Source: Streptomyces sp. CB02980 (GTDB lineage Bacteria; Actinomycetota; Actinomycetes; Streptomycetales; Streptomycetaceae). Taken from it: a stretch of 64,000 nucleotides of DNA. The stretch is taken from assembly GCF_014451325.2 (NCBI RefSeq), contig NZ_JACSCH020000027.1:1-64000 (forward strand). Reading direction: 5' to 3'. This document shows, piece by piece, positions 59,114-64,000 of this stretch (its first letter is position 1; each line of letters begins with the position of its first letter). The translations under genes were made by a program, and so were the position numbers. The notes under the pieces were generated by a model. That model saw only the letters and a program-made list of their open reading frames with translations, was not told where the DNA came from and did no database searches.

Positions 59114-59829
59114 GCGGGGTCCCGTCGTTCGAGGAAGGCCGTCATCCCCTCGCGCGCCTCGGCGGAGGCGAAGAGCGTGGCCGACCTCTGCACCAGGTCC
59201 TCCGCGTCACGTTCGAAGGTCTCCAGGACTCTAGCGGTGACCAGCCTCTTCGCCTCGCGCAGGCCCTGCGGGGAGGCGGCGCGGAGCGAGTCGAGGAGGC
59301 CGGGCAGGGCGTCCTCGCGGTCCGTCACGAGCCCCATGGCGATCGCCTCCGGCACCCCGAACCGCTCGCCCGTCAGGTAGTGGCGGGCCGCCGCGCGGGG
59401 CTCCAGTCTCGGGAGCAGAGTGAGGGAGACGACGGCCGGGGCGACCCCGATCCGTACCTCCGTGAGCGCGAAGTCGGCCCCCTCCCCCGCCACGACGATG
59501 TCGGCGGCACCGAGCAGGCCGAGGCCGCCGGCCCGGGTGTGGCTGCCCGCGGTGACGTGGGCGACGACCGGTTTCGGGAGCTCGACGATCTGCCGGAGCA
59601 GGTCCACGAAGGCGTACGGGCTCGGTGGCGCCTTGAGGTCGGCGCCCGCGCTGAACGTGCTGCCGCTGTGGGTGAGCACCACGGCCCGGACAGCGGGGTC
59701 CTTGCCGCAGGCGGTGAGCGCGTCGGCGAGCTCGGTGACGAGCGCCGCGGAGAGCGCGTTGCGGGTGGCCGGGGAGTCGAGGGCGAGGGTGGTGATCCCC
59801 CGCTCCTCGGTGACGACGACCAGGGTCAT
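59101..59829 (-). CDS. Enoyl-CoA hydratase family protein
   Basis: A 242-residue crotonase (LTHSGSTFSAGADLKAPP with the first oxyanion element; THTRAGGLGLLGAADIVVAG with the second). The usual catalytic Glu after the second motif region is not obvious. It overlaps the ligase stop by an ATGA junction. It should act on the acyl-CoA made by the ligase. Confidence 0.9.
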   Translation of the reverse strand: MTLVVVTEERGITTLALDSPATRNALSAALVTELADALTACGKDPAVRAVVLTHSGSTFSAGADLKAPPSPYAFVDLLRQIVELPKPVVAHVTAGSHTRAGGLGLLGAADIVVAGEGADFALTEVRIGVAPAVVSLTLLPRLEPRAAARHYLTGERFGVPEAIAMGLVTDREDALPGLLDSLRAASPQGLREAKRLVTARVLETFERDAEDLVQRSATLFASAEAREGMTAFLERRDPAWRL

Positions 59830-61466
59830 GTGCGGTCCCTCGACTCTCGGTCTCGGAGCTCTCGGTCACGGAGGTCACGGTCCGCCCGGTCCCGGAGCTC
59901 TCGGCGGAGGATCTTCCCGGACGCTGCCCGGGGCACCGCCTCGATGAACTCGACGTCGCGGACCTTCTTGTACGGGGAGACCCGGGCGGCGACGTGCGCC
60001 ATGACGTCCTCGGCGGTGAGGCCGGGCGCGGCGGCCTGGCGTACGACGTAGGCCTTGGGGATCTCGGTGCCGTCCGCGTCCGTGACGCCGATGACGGCGG
60101 CGTCGGCGACGCCCTCGTGGGTGAGGAGCAGCGCCTCGAGTTCGGCGGGGGCGACCTGGAAGCCCTTGTACTTGATGAGTTCCTTGACGCGGTCGACGAC
60201 GTACAGCCAGCCGTCGTCGTCGACCCGGCCGATGTCGCCGGTGTGCACCCAGCCGTCGGCGTCGATCATGTCGGCGGTGGCGTCGGGCCGGCCGAGGTAG
60301 CCCTTCATGACCTGGGGCCCCCGGATGGCGACCTCGCCCTCCTCGCCGGGCGCCGCGTCCTTCGACGGGTCGTCGAGGGACAGGATCCGCATCTCGGTGG
60401 AGGGCAGCAGCTTGCCGACGGTGCCGGGCGGAGGGTCCTGGGCGGCGAGCGGGACGACGTGGGTGCCCGGGGACAGCTCCGTCATGCCGTACGCCTGGAG
60501 GACCGGCGGCAGTCCGAGCCGCGCCGAACAGGCCTGGGCGAGGGCCGCGTCGAGCGGGGCGGCGGCGCTGACGATGTACTCCAGGGAGGACAGGTCGTAG
60601 TCGGCGACGGCCGGGTGCTTGGCGAGGGCGAGCACGATCGGCGGGGCGACGTAGAGGCCGTTGATGCGGTGCTTCTGGATGGCGCCGAGGAAGGTGTCGA
60701 GCTCGAAGCGGGGCAGCACGACGACGGTGGCGCCCTGGCGGAGGGGCGCGTTCATGAGGGCGGTGAGCCCGTAGATGTGGAAGAAGGGGAGGATCGCCAG
60801 GATCCGGTCGCCGGGCCCCATCGGGATGACCGGCTCCAGCTGGGCGAGGTTCGTCGCGATCGAGGCGTGGGTGAGCATCACGCCCTTGGGGACGCCGGTC
60901 GTACCGGAGGAGTACGGGAGCGCGGCGACGTCCTCGTCGGGGTCGAGGTCGATCTCGGGCACGGGCCCGGTGGACCCGAGGAAGGCCTGGAGCGAGCGCA
61001 CGCCCTCGCCCTCGGGGCCTTGCGGCGGCTGGTCGCAGACGAAGATCTCCCGTACCCCGCCGGCGAGTTCGGCCGCCGCGCGGGCGGAGGGGAGCAGCGG
61101 GGAGACGGTGACGATCCAGCGGGCGGAGGAGTCGCGGAGCTGCTTGGCGAACTCCTCGGGGGTGGCCAGCGGATGCACGGTGGTGACGGAGGCGCCCGCG
61201 CGCGTGGCGGCGTAGAAGGCGACGGGGAAGAGCACGGTGTTGGGGCTGTGCAGCGCGAGCACGTCCCCCTTCCGCACCCCGGCCTCGGCGAGTCCGGCCG
61301 CGACCCGCCGATGGAAGGCGTCGACCTGTCCGTACGTGAGGGTGAACTCCCCCGCCCCGTCGACCATGGCGGGGGTGTCGCCCCGCTCGGCCGCGTGGCC
61401 GAGCACCGCGTCGTGGATCGGCAGGGAGACGGTGGGAACGGCCTCGTACTCGCTGTGGAACACCAT
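59826..61466 (-). CDS. 4-coumarate:CoA ligase-like AMP-forming acyl-CoA ligase
   Basis: A 546-residue ANL enzyme: ALPYSSGTTGVPKGVMLTH (P-loop), AYGMTELSPG, GWVHTGDIGRVDDDG, VDRVKELIKYKGFQVAPAELE and a C-terminal PRAASGKILRRELR with the catalytic Lys. This pattern is that of 4-coumarate:CoA or aryl/fatty acyl ligases. The very end carries a repeat of Arg/Asp/Glu (RDRELRDRESRDRT). ATG at 61466 with CAGGGGG upstream. First gene of the ligase-hydratase-TetR operon. Confidence 0.93.
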   Translation of the reverse strand: MVFHSEYEAVPTVSLPIHDAVLGHAAERGDTPAMVDGAGEFTLTYGQVDAFHRRVAAGLAEAGVRKGDVLALHSPNTVLFPVAFYAATRAGASVTTVHPLATPEEFAKQLRDSSARWIVTVSPLLPSARAAAELAGGVREIFVCDQPPQGPEGEGVRSLQAFLGSTGPVPEIDLDPDEDVAALPYSSGTTGVPKGVMLTHASIATNLAQLEPVIPMGPGDRILAILPFFHIYGLTALMNAPLRQGATVVVLPRFELDTFLGAIQKHRINGLYVAPPIVLALAKHPAVADYDLSSLEYIVSAAAPLDAALAQACSARLGLPPVLQAYGMTELSPGTHVVPLAAQDPPPGTVGKLLPSTEMRILSLDDPSKDAAPGEEGEVAIRGPQVMKGYLGRPDATADMIDADGWVHTGDIGRVDDDGWLYVVDRVKELIKYKGFQVAPAELEALLLTHEGVADAAVIGVTDADGTEIPKAYVVRQAAAPGLTAEDVMAHVAARVSPYKKVRDVEFIEAVPRAASGKILRRELRDRADRDLRDRELRDRESRDRT

Positions 61467-61563
61467 GCAAGCCCCCTGGAGAGGTGGGAGTGGTGGAAGG
61501 TGGTCGCCAGGATCGCGCGTGTGGGTACGACTTGGGGAGACCTTGTCAGCACTCCGGGGAAAC

Positions 61564-61585
61564 AATCAAGCACGCATGCATGATT
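61564..61585. promoter_or_regulatory. Operator palindrome upstream of the CoA ligase operon
   Basis: AATCAAGCACG-CATGCATGATT: 9 of 11 positions pair. It lies about 100 bp before the ligase start and is a good candidate for the site of the operon's own TetR; it differs from the CTGAC-N5-GTCAG sites. Confidence 0.65.
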
Positions 61586-61598
61586 CCTGCCCGGGGTG

Positions 61599-62417
61599 TC
61601 AGCCCTCGCAGGCCACCCCGTCACCGTCGCGGTCGAGGTGACGGCCGTAGCCCGGTTCGCCCGCGTGGATGGGGGCGGCGCCGGCGGCGCGGACGGCCGT
61701 GCAGTTGCGGTAGTAGACGCTGCCGCCACCGGAGGACGAGTCGTCACCGGCGTCCTCGGTGGGCGTGGGCGTCGGCTCCTGTGTGGGTACGGGCGCCTGG
61801 GTGCGCGTCGGCTTCGGGGTGGTCGGCTTGGGCTTGGGCGTCGGGGTGGGCTTGCGGAGCACCTCGTTGGGCGACTTCGGGCACGGGACGCCCGGCGCCG
61901 TCAGGTACACCACCGGCACCGCCGACGAGACCGGCGCGCCGGCGTCCGGGCGCTGGAAGCAGACGGTCCAGCCGGCGTAGTCGGCGGGCAGCTCGACGTC
62001 CTTGTAGGCGGCGTAGGCCCGGCCCAGATTGGCGGTGAGGAGTTGCTCGGAGTCCGCGTACGTCCCGCCGACGAGCGAGGGCATCGCCGGAGTCTCCTCC
62101 GTCTGCGACGGAGTGGGAGTCGGGGCGGTCGCGTCGGTGGGCGTCGCGGTGGCCGTCACCGTCGGCTGCGCCGCGCCCTTCGCGTCGCCCTTCTCCTCCT
62201 CCGGCGGGTCGCTGAAGATCAGCAACAGGAACCACAGGGCGCCGAGGACGGTCGCGACGACCTTCTTGTTCTGGTTCCAACGGCTCGTCCAGGTCAGGGC
62301 TATGCCCGCCGGCGGGAGGAAGACGAGCAGACAGATGATCAGCGCGGGGTGCTGCCACCAGCGCCGCACGGGCAGCGGGGCGGGAGCGGGCTGGAACGGC
62401 GGCGGAGGCGGGTACAC
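61599..62417 (-). CDS. Membrane-anchored protein with excalibur calcium-binding domain
   Basis: A 272-residue protein: Pro-rich N-terminus, two hydrophobic segments (PALIICLLVFLPPAGIALTW and VVATVLGALWFLLLIF), Thr/Pro-rich spacers around a PASTA-like middle part (MPSLVGGTYADSEQLLTANLGRAYAAYKDVELP), and a C-terminal excalibur domain (YYRNCTAVRAAG...DRDGDGVACEG). The outer part probably binds calcium and the cell wall; function unknown. GTG at 62417 with GGGAG; a GTG at 62456 is less likely. Confidence 0.85.
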   Translation of the reverse strand: MYPPPPPFQPAPAPLPVRRWWQHPALIICLLVFLPPAGIALTWTSRWNQNKKVVATVLGALWFLLLIFSDPPEEEKGDAKGAAQPTVTATATPTDATAPTPTPSQTEETPAMPSLVGGTYADSEQLLTANLGRAYAAYKDVELPADYAGWTVCFQRPDAGAPVSSAVPVVYLTAPGVPCPKSPNEVLRKPTPTPKPKPTTPKPTRTQAPVPTQEPTPTPTEDAGDDSSSGGGSVYYRNCTAVRAAGAAPIHAGEPGYGRHLDRDGDGVACEG

Positions 62418-62603
62418 GTGCGGCTCCCGGGGACTGTGAGCGGGTGCGAGGTGCACGGATCGTACACAGGATGTTCACAACCGGTAGCCCTTCGTGCGGA
62501 ATACGGGACGCGATCGACATCGGCACCCCGTGCCGGAACCGGGGCCTTTCCGGAGTCCGAACTTCCGCTCCCTCCAAGGTCATCAGCCGGTTAGCCTGCG
62601 CGT

Positions 62604-63407
62604 ATGGTCTTCAAGCGTCTTCTGGGTAGGGGCGGCATACCGCTCGAAATCGACACCATCGTGCAGTCCGAGCCTGCGCTGCCGGGCGGCATCCTGAGCG
62701 GGGAACTGATCCTGCGCGCACCCGACCGCCGCATCGAGGTGAAGTCGATCTGGCTGAGGCTCGTGACCGACGCGCCGGTGGCCCACAAGGGCGACGGCGA
62801 CGGATACAGCGGTGACACCTTCGACTACCCCACGGTGAGCGGCCACTTCACCCTGGAGAAGGGCGAGGAGAAGCGGCTCCCCATCCGTCACCGGCTCAAG
62901 TGGGAGACCCCGCTGACCGAGGTGAAGGGGCAGAAGCTCGGGGTCCACCTGGGCATCCACACCGAGGTCGAGGCCGAGGGCGTCAAGGCCCAGACGGACG
63001 ACGACCCCGTGTACATCAGCGCGCTGCCGCTGCACGAGGCCGTCCTCGACGCCTTCGCCGCCGAGGGATACGCCCTCCGGACCTCCCGCATCCACAGCGG
63101 GAACATCCCCCGCACCGAGTACCACGTCTACCGGGCGCAGGGGTTCCTGCTCGTCGACGAGCGCTCCGGGCAGGACCGCCCGGAGGAGCTGGAACTGCAC
63201 TTCCACGCCAACGCGGTCGGCTGCGAGATCTTCCTCCGCAAGGCGGACCTCGGCGAGCAGTACTGGCAGAACAAGCCGCCGGCCCGCCGCTTCGTGGCCG
63301 CCCACCACGAGGTCGGCCAGGTGGACTTCGGCGAGGCGGTCCGCCGCTGGATCGGCGAGGTCGGCCTCGTGGACGGCAGCCACCCGACCAGCTACTCCGA
63401 GGACTGA
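62604..63407 (+). CDS. spo0M: Spo0M-like sporulation-control protein
   Basis: A 267-residue arrestin-fold protein of the Spo0M (SpoOM) family: VFKRLLGRGGIPLEIDTIV, GGILSGELILRAPDRRIEVKSIWLRLVT and the C-terminal VAAHHEVGQVDFGEAVRRWIGE. In Bacillus Spo0M modulates sporulation entry; in Streptomyces members are widespread but little studied. ATG at 62604. Single gene, ending at a strong hairpin. Confidence 0.92.
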   Translation: MVFKRLLGRGGIPLEIDTIVQSEPALPGGILSGELILRAPDRRIEVKSIWLRLVTDAPVAHKGDGDGYSGDTFDYPTVSGHFTLEKGEEKRLPIRHRLKWETPLTEVKGQKLGVHLGIHTEVEAEGVKAQTDDDPVYISALPLHEAVLDAFAAEGYALRTSRIHSGNIPRTEYHVYRAQGFLLVDERSGQDRPEELELHFHANAVGCEIFLRKADLGEQYWQNKPPARRFVAAHHEVGQVDFGEAVRRWIGEVGLVDGSHPTSYSED

Positions 63408-63420
63408 GCGCCGGTCCGAC

Positions 63421-63447
63421 CGGCCGGTGGCGGGTCGCCACCGGCCG
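63421..63447. terminator. Perfect 12-bp terminator hairpin between convergent genes
   Basis: CGGCCGGTGGCG-GGT-CGCCACCGGCCG, 13 bp after the spo0M stop and 18 bp before the stop of the acyl-CoA dehydrogenase gene; it can serve both strands. Confidence 0.8.
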
Positions 63448-63465
63448 ACCGCGACCCGCCGCCGA

Positions 63466-64000
63466 TCAGTACGACTTGGGCAGCCCGAGCGTCTGGTGCG
63501 ACACGTAGTTGAGGATCATCTCCCGGCTGACCGGGGCGATCCGGGCCACCCGTGCCGCCGTGACCAGCCTGGCCAGGCCGAACTCCTTGGTCAGCCCGTT
63601 GCCGCCGAGGGTGTGGACCGCCTGGTCGACGGCCTTCACACAGGCCTCCGCCGCCGCGTACTTCGCCATGTTGGCGGCCTCGCCCGCACCCATGTCGTCA
63701 CCCGCGTCGTAGAGGTGCGCGGCCTTCGCCATCATCAGCCGGGCCAGTTCCAGCTCGATGTGCGCCTGGGCGAGCGGGTGCGCGACGGCCTGGTGGGCGC
63801 CGATCGGGGCCTTCCAGACCTGGCGCTCCTTCGCGTACTTCACGGCCTGCGCGAGCGCGTACCGGCCCATGCCGATCGCGAACGCGGCCGTCATGATCCG
63901 CTCCGGGTTGAGGCCCGCGAAGAGCTGGAGCAGACCCGCGTCCTCGTCGCCGACGAGCGCGTCGGCCGGCAGGTGCACCCCGTCGAGCGTCAGCTCGAAC
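63466..64000 (-). CDS. Acyl-CoA dehydrogenase, C-terminal part (runs off the window)
   Basis: The last 177 residues of an acyl-CoA dehydrogenase: FELTLDGVHLPADALVG before the edge, then the C-terminal helical domain (AVKYAKERQVWKAPIGAHQAVAHPLAQAHIELELARLMMAKAA, HTLGGNGLTKEFGLARLV) and the end SHQTLGLPKSY. The N-terminal half lies beyond base 64000. The QxxKxPIGxHQA pattern is that of medium-chain type enzymes. Whether a CTGAC-N5-GTCAG site precedes it cannot be seen. Confidence 0.9.
   Translation of the reverse strand, partial: FELTLDGVHLPADALVGDEDAGLLQLFAGLNPERIMTAAFAIGMGRYALAQAVKYAKERQVWKAPIGAHQAVAHPLAQAHIELELARLMMAKAAHLYDAGDDMGAGEAANMAKYAAAEACVKAVDQAVHTLGGNGLTKEFGLARLVTAARVARIAPVSREMILNYVSHQTLGLPKSY

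Overview
The window is a 64 kb piece of a Streptomyces chromosome. The GC content is very high, almost every codon ends in G or C, starts are ATG or GTG with purine-rich ribosome sites, and the gene set is typical of the genus: the iron regulator DmdR1, a Spo0M-like protein, RsbW/STAS-type regulators, many MFS and TetR genes and a Ser/Thr kinase. From memory, the order dmdR1 / SIS protein / pdxH / citrate synthase-like gene / CoA ligase-hydratase-TetR operon resembles the dmdR1 neighbourhood of S. coelicolor. I see no phage, insertion sequence, rRNA gene, functional tRNA gene or CRISPR array.

Layout. 0-3 kb: a gene-poor start with a long inverted repeat and a large palindrome, then a membrane Ser/Thr kinase with an outer lectin domain. 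3-12.7 kb: a DUF35/DoxX pair, a flavin monooxygenase, an ADP-forming acyl-CoA synthetase with an enoyl-CoA hydratase, a 1127-residue secreted modular protein and a flavin reductase. 12.7-18.5 kb: three MFS exporters around a GlxA/AraC regulator. 18.5-28.5 kb: a catabolic block (alcohol dehydrogenase, MFE-2-like SDR, cyclase, two acyl-CoA dehydrogenases, amidohydrolase, AMP-forming ligase). 28.5-38 kb: signalling genes (STAS protein, sigma factor with fused anti-sigma factor, purU, a solute-binding lipoprotein, a Pro/Gln-rich membrane protein, an XRE/TPR regulator). 38-50 kb: an ABC exporter, a truncated carboxymuconolactone-decarboxylase gene, an imine reductase with its TetR regulator, a deaminase/LLM pair, acetyltransferases, a second-type enolase with a MarR regulator, and an alpha/beta hydrolase. 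50-58 kb: dmdR1, SIS protein, PEP-mutase-like protein, PAS protein, pdxH, citrate synthase-like protein and a 2-oxoglutarate oxygenase with a short upstream leader ORF. 58-64 kb: a CoA ligase/hydratase/TetR operon, an excalibur-domain protein, Spo0M and the end of an acyl-CoA dehydrogenase gene.

Two patterns run across the window. First, eight copies of a 15-bp palindrome, CTGAC-N5-GTCAG, lie in front of nearly all the acyl-CoA, flavin and dehydrogenase operons between 3.8 and 27 kb. They are not adjacent to any regulator gene in the window, so these scattered operons look like one regulon controlled by a TetR-type protein encoded elsewhere. Second, eight of eleven gaps between convergent genes hold short tandem repeats of 12-26 bp whose unit sequence differs from gap to gap; the other three hold simple hairpins.
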